From Candidatus Bathyarchaeota archaeon (GTDB lineage Archaea; Thermoproteota; Bathyarchaeia; Bathyarchaeales; DTEX01): a DNA stretch of 28,351 nt. Each line of letters begins with the position of its first letter. Within the stretch, counting starts at the first letter, position 1. Made by a program: the position numbers and the translations under genes. The stretch spans positions 1 through 28,351 of the forward strand of contig PIYH01000003.1 of the NCBI GenBank assembly GCA_003601695.1. Reading direction: 5' to 3'. This document shows, piece after piece, positions 1-6,813 of this stretch. The notes under the pieces were generated by a model. That model was not told where the DNA came from and ran no database searches. It saw nothing but the letters and a program-made list of their open reading frames with translations.

Positions 1-664
1 TATCCTCAATCTCTCCCCATGGGTCATATACTGGAGGAGGCTTCTTCTCGCCGAGCCTCGGCTTATAAAGAAGATATAAAGTTATTGAGGTTAACACCCA
101 GAGGATTATCTCGCATACCGCTAAGAAATTGAGGAAGTCTAGGAAGCTCAGCCCGGAGGCCATGCCTATAATCATGTTGCTTGTCGATCCTATCAGCGTA
201 CTCGTCCCACCTAGGTTTATCATTATAGCTGCCGAGACAAAATATGGCACCGGATCATAATCCATTATCTTAGCGATCGTACCCGCCGCAGCGACTATTA
301 GCAATATAGCCGTTACATCGCCCAGGAATAGAGAGATAGCCGCCGAAACGAAGCACAAAGAGAAGAAGAGCACTTTCGGATCTCCCTTTGAATACCTTAT
401 AGCGTATAGAGCTATAACCCGGAAGAAGCCGCTTCTCTCTATGACCTCAAATGTTACCATTACTCCAATGAGTAGGAGGATCACCCTGAAGTCTATGAAG
501 CCAACGGCCTCTTCAGGTGTAAGTGCCCCGCATGTGAGACCATAGAGCACTGAGAGGAAGGCTCCGATTAAAGCGGCTACTGAAAGCGAAGTTGTCTCTG
601 TTGATGCTAGTAGCAGCGTTAAGAGGTATATTCCAACGAAGACTATGCTTGTAATGTCTAACAT
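1..664 (-). CDS. ArsB/SLC13-type ion permease (partial, N-terminal part)
   Basis: This is the first 221 codons of an integral membrane transporter that runs off the left edge. Translating the minus strand from the ATG at 664 gives alternating hydrophobic helices and a conserved re-entrant-loop stretch reading GGTSTLIGSTSN followed by MIIGMASGLSFLDFL. That pattern is typical of the ArsB/NhaD/SLC13 ion-transporter superfamily (compare the GG-T-ATLIG-PPN motif). The start is well supported: a GGTGAT ribosome-binding site lies at 672-677, seven bases before the ATG. Substrate cannot be told from this half; arsenite, a cation, or a dicarboxylate/sulfate anion are all possible in the superfamily. 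The replacement of the usual PPN by TSN argues mildly against a classical arsenite pump. It lies downstream of the Hsp20 gene on the same strand with a 152-base gap, so it may have its own promoter. Confidence 0.85.
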   Translation of the reverse strand, partial: MLDITSIVFVGIYLLTLLLASTETTSLSVAALIGAFLSVLYGLTCGALTPEEAVGFIDFRVILLLIGVMVTFEVIERSGFFRVIALYAIRYSKGDPKVLFFSLCFVSAAISLFLGDVTAILLIVAAAGTIAKIMDYDPVPYFVSAAIMINLGGTSTLIGSTSNMIIGMASGLSFLDFLNFLAVCEIILWVLTSITLYLLYKPRLGEKKPPPVYDPWGEIED

Positions 665-816
665 TTTCGGTATCACCGCTTTTCTCGATAATTGAGCAAC
701 GATATTTTAGCGCTGGAATGAGCGTCGAAACTAAGATAGCATAACTTTTAGTAGAGAATAAATTTGACGGAATAAAAGTTTTTTGAGTAAAAAAGGGAAG
801 TTTGGGTTTTCATTTG

Positions 817-1419
817 CTACTCTATCTTTATAGGCTCTCCCTTCGGCTTTTCCTTCTTCTTCGGCAATGAGACTTCTAAAACTCCATTTTTATAAGAGGA
901 CTTTGCCTTTTTAGGATCAACCTTAACTGGCAACTCCACTTCCTTATAGTATTTTCTTTGAGGAGTGTCAACCGATATGGTCAGAGAGGTTTCGGTTCCG
1001 TGTAGCTTTATGTCCTTCTTTTCAACTCCCGGAAGCTCGGCGATTACTTTAACTTCGCCGTCTGTTTCCATAACATCAACTAGCGGCTCCCTCTCCTCCC
1101 GAATATCTATGCGAGGCCTACCCGGCCCAGTAGCCGGCTTGATATTCCCGAACTCTCTAATTTGAGGCTTGCCATCAGGACCGATCGTTATGCTATATCC
1201 GTAGACGAATGGACCCCATTCACGCACTGTTCTTCCATCTGGAAGCTTTTTCTCCCTAATGAGGTCGCTTGGAGTTCTTCTGGAGATCTCTTCGAACTCC
1301 CTCCTCATCTCCTCATCGATCTCCCTGAACATCTCCTCTATCTCTTCAAAGAAGCTTCGAAAGGAGAATGGCCACCTTCTCCGCCTATACCATCTGGACC
1401 ACCAATTTTCTTCTGACAA
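817..1419 (-). CDS. Hsp20/alpha-crystallin family small heat shock protein (long N-terminal region)
   Basis: ATP-independent holdase chaperone of about 200 residues. Residues 1-50 are rich in Trp, Arg, Phe and Glu (WWSRWYRRRRW near the start, then an acidic amphipathic helix), typical of the oligomerising N-terminal arm of archaeal small heat shock proteins. Residues about 70-95 hold a GPFVYGYSITIGPDG-type linker. The alpha-crystallin beta-sandwich occupies about 105-190 and includes the conserved ELPGVEKKDIKL and NGVLEVSLPKK segments. The C-terminal IKIE is the I-x-I/V groove-binding tail. The start is TTG at 1419, preceded by AGGGGATC at 1423-1430. A TATA-like box at 1453-1460 implies a leader of only about 11 bases. 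The stop is TAG. It may act with the second Hsp20 at 2410-2847, but the two are only distantly similar and are separated by a broken gene. Confidence 0.93.
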   Translation of the reverse strand: MSEENWWSRWYRRRRWPFSFRSFFEEIEEMFREIDEEMRREFEEISRRTPSDLIREKKLPDGRTVREWGPFVYGYSITIGPDGKPQIREFGNIKPATGPGRPRIDIREEREPLVDVMETDGEVKVIAELPGVEKKDIKLHGTETSLTISVDTPQRKYYKEVELPVKVDPKKAKSSYKNGVLEVSLPKKKEKPKGEPIKIE

Positions 1420-1452
1420 GATGATCCCCTAATCAAATAAGGATTCAGAGAA

Positions 1453-1471
1453 CTATAAATCTTTCCGGAAA
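1453..1471 (-). promoter_or_regulatory. Promoter of the Hsp20 gene with overlapping palindrome
   Basis: On the minus strand ATTTATAG (1453-1460) is an archaeal TATA box, and the purine-rich GGAAAG just upstream is a plausible BRE. The distance to the TTG at 1419 predicts transcription starting near 1430. The perfect ten-base palindrome TTTCCGGAAA at 1462-1471 overlaps the BRE position, so a protein bound there could block TFB. Repressor control is inference. Confidence 0.5.
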
Positions 1472-1474
1472 TTT

Positions 1475-2263
1475 CTACTTGACTGTGAAGTTTTCTCTGA
1501 GGTATTCCGGAGCTATTTTGATGCTCTCGAAGGAGTCTACGCTGAGCCTATCATTCTCAACGATGTACCAGTCGGCTCCGGCTTCATCTCCAGCCTTAAC
1601 TATGGCTTTGAAGTCCATTATACCCTGCCCGAGCTCCGCAAACTCTTTCGCTCCGGGATTCTTCATGTCTTTTATATGCATCAGATGACATCTTCCCTTA
1701 AGATTCTTGATGACGCGAACTGGATCATAACCTGCATACATGATCCAGTAGACATCGGGTTGGAAGAATACTAGTGATGGATTAGTATTCTCCACGAGCA
1801 GATCATATATTGTCTTGTCTCCGATCTTCCTTTCAAATTCAGCGGCGTGATTATGCATTCCGAAGAGCATTCCAGCCTTTTTGATCCTCTCCCCAATCTC
1901 GTTCATGATCTTAGCGATCCTTAGAGAGTTATCTAAGTTGTTTATTTCCTTCACGGATGGCTCGGGCACTATGTATTTGAGACTGAGCTTCACCGCTTCT
2001 CCGATAACATCATACAGCTTATCGATTAGGTTCCTAAAGTTCACATGCACTGATACAGGTGTGATTTTTAAATCATTTAGAAGATGTATGAGCTTATCGG
2101 CTGGGACTACTCCGAAGAGCTACTCGGTGAACTCCACGCCCTTATATCCTATCTGCGAGACTGTCTTTAAAGCGTTCACGTAATCCTCGGAGACCTTATC
2201 CCTAATCGTGTAGAGCTGAACTGCAACCTTCAATCTAGCTATCGCCAGAGAATCATCAATCAT
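1475..2263 (-). pseudogene. Sugar-phosphate isomerase/epimerase (AP endonuclease 2-like TIM barrel), interrupted by an in-frame TAG
   Basis: The minus strand encodes one continuous xylose-isomerase-like TIM-barrel protein except for a TAG at 2120-2122. Upstream of the stop the frame reads VAVQLYTIRDKVSEDY then GYKGVEFTE. Downstream it continues without a frame change as LFGVVPADKLIHLLNDLKI, then VSVHVNF. Both halves match the family, whose members usually read LYTVRD near residue 8 and GVEFAG-YFG near residue 35. Later features include AGMLFGMHNHAAEFE, FFQPDVYW, HLMHIKDMK, an ELGQGIMDF stretch and the ending WYIVENDR, giving the metal ligands of the barrel. Start candidates are ATG 2263 or TTG 2233. 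Several neighbouring conserved genes terminate at TAG, so this is best read as a nonsense lesion or sequencing error. A restart at the ATG at 2050 would lack the first beta strands. Confidence 0.8.
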
Positions 2264-2409
2264 GCATTAATAAGACTTTTGCGTCTCGTATTAAAGGAGA
2301 ATACATGATTTCTGCATTGAGAAATAGGCATAATGTAGCATCTATTGATTCTGACAAACAAGTCCACCTCGATCTGAATGGCTAATCTATAATCCACAGC
2401 GACTTGCTT

Positions 2410-2847
2410 TTACTCCACCTTTATCTCGTAGCCTTTCTTTCTCGGAAGGATTATTTCCAGTATTCCATTTCTGAATCTAGCTTTCGCCCTGTTTGTGTCA
2501 ACGGGGACTGGAAGTGGAACTCTGCAGCTGAAGCGGGAGAATTCTCCCCTTCTATGAGTAACTCCGAAATCCTCAAAGTTTATCTTAACTTTCATATTTG
2601 CAGTTATCTCAATTAGATCATCTGATATTCCTCTTACTCTTATGCTTCGCGGATCAGCCTTTGGAAGATCCGCTGTCACAATTACTCTATCAGGAGCTAC
2701 TGAGACATCACATAATGGCTCAAGCGAGTGTGCATTTATATCCCAACTCGGTTTCTCCACTAGTTGGTCAAGCATCTCATCAGCTATTGCCTCTAATTCT
2801 TCCATGCGTTCACGTATTATATCAAAGATTGATCTTCTCCTCCTCAT
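2410..2847 (-). CDS. Hsp20/alpha-crystallin family small heat shock protein (short form)
   Basis: A 145-residue small heat shock protein. A basic start (MRRRRSIFDIIRERM) leads into a short acidic helix. The alpha-crystallin domain covers about residues 45-135 with VTADLPKADPRSIRVRGI and RFRNGILEIILPRK. The protein ends in YEIKVE, which provides the I-x-V tail motif. It is the gene immediately downstream of the PAC2-family gene, with only 11 bases between the PAC2 stop and its ATG at 2847. A long GGAGGAGAGGAG tract overlaps the junction and serves as ribosome-binding site. Co-transcription of a proteasome-assembly-like chaperone and a holdase points to a protein quality control unit. Confidence 0.92.
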   Translation of the reverse strand: MRRRRSIFDIIRERMEELEAIADEMLDQLVEKPSWDINAHSLEPLCDVSVAPDRVIVTADLPKADPRSIRVRGISDDLIEITANMKVKINFEDFGVTHRRGEFSRFSCRVPLPVPVDTNRAKARFRNGILEIILPRKKGYEIKVE

Positions 2848-2858
2848 CTCCTCTCCTC

Positions 2859-3608
2859 CTACCTTATGTAGTATCCGGGAATATCGTATTCGTGGGACTT
2901 CTTCATCCTAGCGAGCTCCGCCTGCGTTCTCCTCATCATGTCTCTCATTGCTAAGCGAACTTCCTCACCTTTCTCTATAAGCTCAGAGACATCTATATCC
3001 ATATCAATCATCCGGTTCAAGGCTTGAATAACTATTGATGAAGCCTCTGGATCTGGATAGTTGTAGAAGCATTCTGCAAGAAGCGTCACCGCAGGGATTC
3101 CCTTCTCGGCGCAGAGGTTTAGTATGAGGGCTTGGGGACCTACTAGGAAGCCGCGTTCTATAGCCTTAATTCCGTTCTCATCTAGCTTCTTTAGCAATCT
3201 CTCGTTAGATGCCGCTCCGAAGACTTTTGGTTTTTCTATGTTATGGCGGTTTGGAACCGGTAATCCCCCAAGCGTGTAGATTACCTCGGTCTTCTTCTCC
3301 CATACCCAACCAACTATCCTCTCCATTATCGCATATATTGATGCTGATGGTATCGCGATCTCAGAGCTGAGTACAAGTATCCCTTTATCTCCGAAGACTC
3401 TTATGGGGGATCTCGGCAGTCCCTTCTCAAGCATGATCACTGGCGGAAGCAAGTTCGACTTAAAGTATGCTACTTCCTCGAGTCTAAGCTTGGAGATTAT
3501 GTGGGATGCAGCTATCGCGCCAACAAGTCCTACATCTGGAAGCCCAAGTATCATTTTTAAACCATTTGGAACACTGACTCTCTCAATAATCTCAACTTTC
3601 TCACTCAA
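2859..3608 (-). CDS. PAC2 family protein (proteasome assembly chaperone-like)
   Basis: A 249-residue member of the PAC2 family (PF09754), related to eukaryotic proteasome assembly chaperone 2 and common in archaea. The core features are visible: GLPDVGLVGAIAASHII at about residues 22-38, KSNLLPPVIMLEKG, a central IYTLGGLPVPNR, the FGAASN segment, and the C-terminal GIPAVTLLAECFYNYPDPEAS. Its C-terminal 40 residues form a charged helix. Archaeal members have no settled function; proteasome or general assembly roles are inferred from homology. The start is TTG at 3608 behind GGAGGAG with a six-base spacer. It lies 62 bases downstream of adenine deaminase and 11 bases upstream of the Hsp20 gene, so it is probably co-transcribed with the latter. 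Confidence 0.9.
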   Translation of the reverse strand: MSEKVEIIERVSVPNGLKMILGLPDVGLVGAIAASHIISKLRLEEVAYFKSNLLPPVIMLEKGLPRSPIRVFGDKGILVLSSEIAIPSASIYAIMERIVGWVWEKKTEVIYTLGGLPVPNRHNIEKPKVFGAASNERLLKKLDENGIKAIERGFLVGPQALILNLCAEKGIPAVTLLAECFYNYPDPEASSIVIQALNRMIDMDIDVSELIEKGEEVRLAMRDMMRRTQAELARMKKSHEYDIPGYYIR

Positions 3609-3670
3609 GTATTTCTCCTCCTAGAATTATTCTATGTTTCCCCCTTTTTAACTTGAGCGCGTATCACTGA

Positions 3671-5368
3671 CTATTTAATGAATAAGTCAATGATCTTCAT
3701 TTTCTCTACATCCACAAGTCCCATGTCTGTTATTTTGAGCTTGGGTATCACTGGAAGTGCCATGAAGGATAAGGTCATGAAGGGACTTCTCAAGCGACAT
3801 CCCATCTCCGCCGCGGATCTGTTTAGGGCTTCCATTCTCTCAGCGACAAATTTCACTCCTTTATCTGACATCAACCCTCCTATTGGAAGCGGAAGTTCAC
3901 ACTTCACTTCTCCACCATCAACTGCGACGAGTCCGCCATTAATCTCCCGTATCCTATTAGCAGCTCTGCAGATCTCATAGTCGCTTACGCCCACGGTAAC
4001 TATATTATGTGAGTCATGAGCCACAGTTGATGCTAGGGCTCCCCTCCTCAAGCCAAAGCCATGAATGAATCCTTTCCCGATTCTCCCTGTGCCATGATGC
4101 CTTTCAATGACGCATATCTTCAGTATATCTCTCTCCAAGCTTGGAAGAACCTCCCCATCCTTAACGGGGAGCTCACATAACGTCTTTTCAGTAACTATCT
4201 GATCAGGCAACACTTTTATAACTGGCACCTTAACGCTTTCCTCCATGCCAGTATAGGATAATCTGAAGTCTTCCGGAGATAATTCACTCACATGTACCGT
4301 TTCCTTCACGGCTCTATCAGCTAGAGGGCTCTCGACGCGGCTTAGATACTCACCTTTCCTCGCGGCAACTTCACCGTTTATAAGAACTATATCAGCCTGA
4401 AAATCTTTGAGGTCCTCAGCCACGACGATATCGGCTGATTTTCCAGGAGCCACTGCTCCTAAACGGCGAAGACCAAAATACTCAGCTGGCTTAACAGTCG
4501 CCATCCGAACCGCATCTATAGGGTCTATTCCCTCCTCTACGGCTCTTCGAAGAACATGATCCATATGTCCCTCAGCCAACAAGTCGTCAGCATGTCTATC
4601 ATCCGTTACAAACATAACTCTTTCAGGGCAGTTTTTTGAGACTATGCCTGCAAGGTCGGCGAGGTTCTTAGCGCTTGACCCCTCTCTTATCATAATCCAC
4701 ATTCCAAGAGAGAGCTTTTCAATTGCTTCTTCAGCTGTTACTGATTCATGATCAGACATTACTCCGGCGGCTACGTATTTGCATAGGTCTTCTCCCCGAA
4801 GTCCTGGAGCATGCCCATCGATTATCATTCCTTCACATGCTTTGATCTTAGCGATGACCTCCTCATCGCCTTCGATAACTCCTGGAAAATTCATGACTTC
4901 ACCTAGCCCAAGAATCCGCTCATCTTTCTTTAACTCTTCAATCTCTTCAAGCCCGATTTTAGCTCCAGATGTCTCGAGACTCGTTGATGGAACACATGAG
5001 GGAATCATGAAGTATACCTTCAGCGGGGTTCTTGAGGCATCCTTCATCATGAATCTTATTCCATCAACTCCGCAGACATTCGCTATCTCATGTGGATCCG
5101 CCACTACGCAGCATGTTCCATGTGGAATAACAGCCGCAGCGAATTGGCTTGGCGTGACGAGTGAGCTCTCAATATGTACATGACCATCAATGTAGGCTGG
5201 GAGGATGAACTTTGAGCCTACATCTAGTTCTTCACGGGCCTTAAAGCGTCTTCCCCCAATGTACGTTATGGTTCCATCCTTAACGGCGACGTATGATTCG
5301 GATATGCTTCCAGAATATACATTCACGAGGTTTCCGTGGATGAGAAGATCCGCCTCAATACTACTCAT
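3671..5368 (-). CDS. ade: Adenine deaminase
   Basis: Adenine deaminase (EC 3.5.4.2) of the amidohydrolase superfamily hydrolyses adenine to hypoxanthine and ammonia in purine salvage. The protein has about 565 residues, the usual length. Visible signatures are the metal-binding HVHIESS near residue 65, VADPHEIANV, the GHAPGL loop, SDHES, the DDRHADDLLAEGHMD motif carrying the catalytic Asp region, and the specific C-terminal domain with RHHGTGRIGKGF and VAHDSHN. The frame is open further upstream (GTG 5380, ATG 5374). GTGGAG at 5375-5380 is a good ribosome-binding site for the ATG at 5368, so the protein probably begins MSSIEADLL. It is divergent from the phosphoribosyltransferase at 5507, which fits a joint salvage route to IMP. 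Confidence 0.95.
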   Translation of the reverse strand: MSSIEADLLIHGNLVNVYSGSISESYVAVKDGTITYIGGRRFKAREELDVGSKFILPAYIDGHVHIESSLVTPSQFAAAVIPHGTCCVVADPHEIANVCGVDGIRFMMKDASRTPLKVYFMIPSCVPSTSLETSGAKIGLEEIEELKKDERILGLGEVMNFPGVIEGDEEVIAKIKACEGMIIDGHAPGLRGEDLCKYVAAGVMSDHESVTAEEAIEKLSLGMWIMIREGSSAKNLADLAGIVSKNCPERVMFVTDDRHADDLLAEGHMDHVLRRAVEEGIDPIDAVRMATVKPAEYFGLRRLGAVAPGKSADIVVAEDLKDFQADIVLINGEVAARKGEYLSRVESPLADRAVKETVHVSELSPEDFRLSYTGMEESVKVPVIKVLPDQIVTEKTLCELPVKDGEVLPSLERDILKICVIERHHGTGRIGKGFIHGFGLRRGALASTVAHDSHNIVTVGVSDYEICRAANRIREINGGLVAVDGGEVKCELPLPIGGLMSDKGVKFVAERMEALNRSAAEMGCRLRSPFMTLSFMALPVIPKLKITDMGLVDVEKMKIIDLFIK

Positions 5369-5506
5369 ATGCATCTCCACAAGGAAATGATTGTTTTATC
5401 AAGATAAGATTATGGGTGCATAGAGGGTTCTTGACGCTTGTTTTTTTCTAAAATGGCAGAAGCCTAATATTTTCTTGAAGAATTAATCTTTTTGAGGTAG
5501 AGAATC

Positions 5507-6115
5507 TTGAGTTCTGACGTTGAGTTTGAGATTCCATCATGGGATGAGATATACGAGATGCTTCTCAACATTGCCGATAAGATAAGGCGCGACGGCTTCA
5601 ACCCAGATCTAATAGTGGGGATCTGTAGGGGAGGATGGCCCCCAGCTAGGATAATGTCAGATCTCCTAGACAATCCTAGGTTGACTAATATTTCAGTAGA
5701 GTTCTACGTTGACGTGGCGAAGACTAAAAGCCAGCCTGTTCTGACACAGCCGATCACTGTGCAGGTTGATGGAAAAAGGGCGCTTGTGCTTGATGATGTC
5801 GCTGACACCGGAAAGACGCTTAAGCTCGTTAAGGATCATCTTATAAGTAGGGGTGCACGGGAGGTTAGGATAGCTACAATATATTATAAGCCTTGGAGTA
5901 TAGTTAAGCCAGACTATTATGAGAAGGAGACAAGGAGGTGGGTTGTCTTTCCATGGGAGAGGAAGGAGACTGTTAGAAGCCTCATGAAGAAACACAGCGA
6001 AGAGGAAGTTCGGAGAAAGCTTATCTCAAGTGGGATGGATCCGAAGCTTGTTGATAGATTCATAAACGAGATCAGAATGAAGAGGGACACATTATCCACC
6101 CAAGCGGGAAGATAA
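5507..6115 (+). CDS. Phosphoribosyltransferase (hypoxanthine/xanthine-guanine type)
   Basis: Type I phosphoribosyltransferase of 202 residues that transfers ribose-5-phosphate from PRPP to a base. The PRPP-binding signature VLDDVADTGKT lies at residues 94-104. The N-terminal VGICRGGWPPARI at about 37-49 is the PPi loop region seen in archaeal and bacterial xanthine/hypoxanthine-guanine enzymes. The tail after residue 140 is charged and extends beyond the core fold. The start is TTG at 5507 with GAGGTAG seven bases upstream. Its divergent pairing with adenine deaminase suggests hypoxanthine as substrate, although many archaeal proteins of this type are annotated only as PRTase and the base specificity is not proven here. 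Confidence 0.9.
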   Translation: MSSDVEFEIPSWDEIYEMLLNIADKIRRDGFNPDLIVGICRGGWPPARIMSDLLDNPRLTNISVEFYVDVAKTKSQPVLTQPITVQVDGKRALVLDDVADTGKTLKLVKDHLISRGAREVRIATIYYKPWSIVKPDYYEKETRRWVVFPWERKETVRSLMKKHSEEEVRRKLISSGMDPKLVDRFINEIRMKRDTLSTQAGR

Positions 6116-6813
6116 TACTCGGCGCCTTGATCAGAAATTATGCTGAAAATATCAAATTGCCTTTTTAGAAGATAAAATGAGGATAAATGACAAGAGAGGA
6201 TTTTTACGAAGAGGCAGTATTCATGTATATAAATTCTTGAAAGAATATTCAAACACTTTTTTATTCTCATCGCTTCCATTTCAAATAAATAAGCTACGTT
6301 ATCGAGCAACAGCTCTATTGGTCTATATCACAAGTTAAAGCAATTTCCCAAACTCGACAAGACTTCTTTGCTGATTATGAATTTGAAGAAAAAGAAGGAT
6401 ATCTTAGACAATCGTTCAAAAAGGCAGTCTTCTTCAAGATACTATAAATTTCCGATAATTGCTTTTTGAAGGAAAAAGATGTTCAAGGCTATTTACAAAT
6501 AAGAAAAGAAATCTTTTATTCCAGATTTCAAAACTGTATTTAAATATCGAGGAAAGAACTACAGAATAAAGGTCATAACCTTATCTGATTTTGAAAGAAT
6601 ATAGGCATTCGAGGCGCCCTCCCACCGGAGATGCATGAATGGGAGCTTCCGAGAAAACAAGCAAAGAAACTTTAAAGAGACATAGACTTTTTCTTTTTAC
6701 TAAGGAAGTTGATGATGTCCCCAAGAAAGTATTACATAGATTGGATGAAGAACATCACGGAGAGAAATTAATATTTGAGGTAAAATCTCAAAAATTGAGG
6801 TGGGAGTTAAGTT
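6116..6813 (+). other. AT-rich gene-free stretch, possible decayed coding sequence
   Basis: About 700 bases between the phosphoribosyltransferase and the GH42-like gene without a convincing gene. It is visibly richer in A and T than its surroundings. Plus-strand frames give peptide-like pieces broken by stops, for example QVKAISQTRQDFFADYEFEEKE around 6330-6400 and a 65-codon open frame at 6639-6836. No family was recognised, no tRNA or hairpin of note was seen, and no ribosome-binding site supports the 65-codon frame. It could be a degraded gene or simply a long spacer. Confidence 0.4.

Noticed and set aside
965..1416. Plus-strand open frames over the Hsp20 gene
   Set aside because: They are antisense shadows of a well-conserved chaperone gene. 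Similar shadows over ade, hppA, trm1 and rad50 were dropped for the same reason.
1475..2263. Pyrrolysine or genome-wide TAG recoding as explanation of the internal TAG
   Set aside because: Conserved genes such as S17e, nadX, the Hsp20 at 817 and the radical SAM protein end at TAG at their normal length, so TAG is an ordinary stop here.
5917..6309. 130-codon minus-strand frame at the end of the phosphoribosyltransferase
   Set aside because: Half of it is antisense to the conserved enzyme, it is rich in Ser, Leu and Phe as typical shadows are, and it matches no known family.
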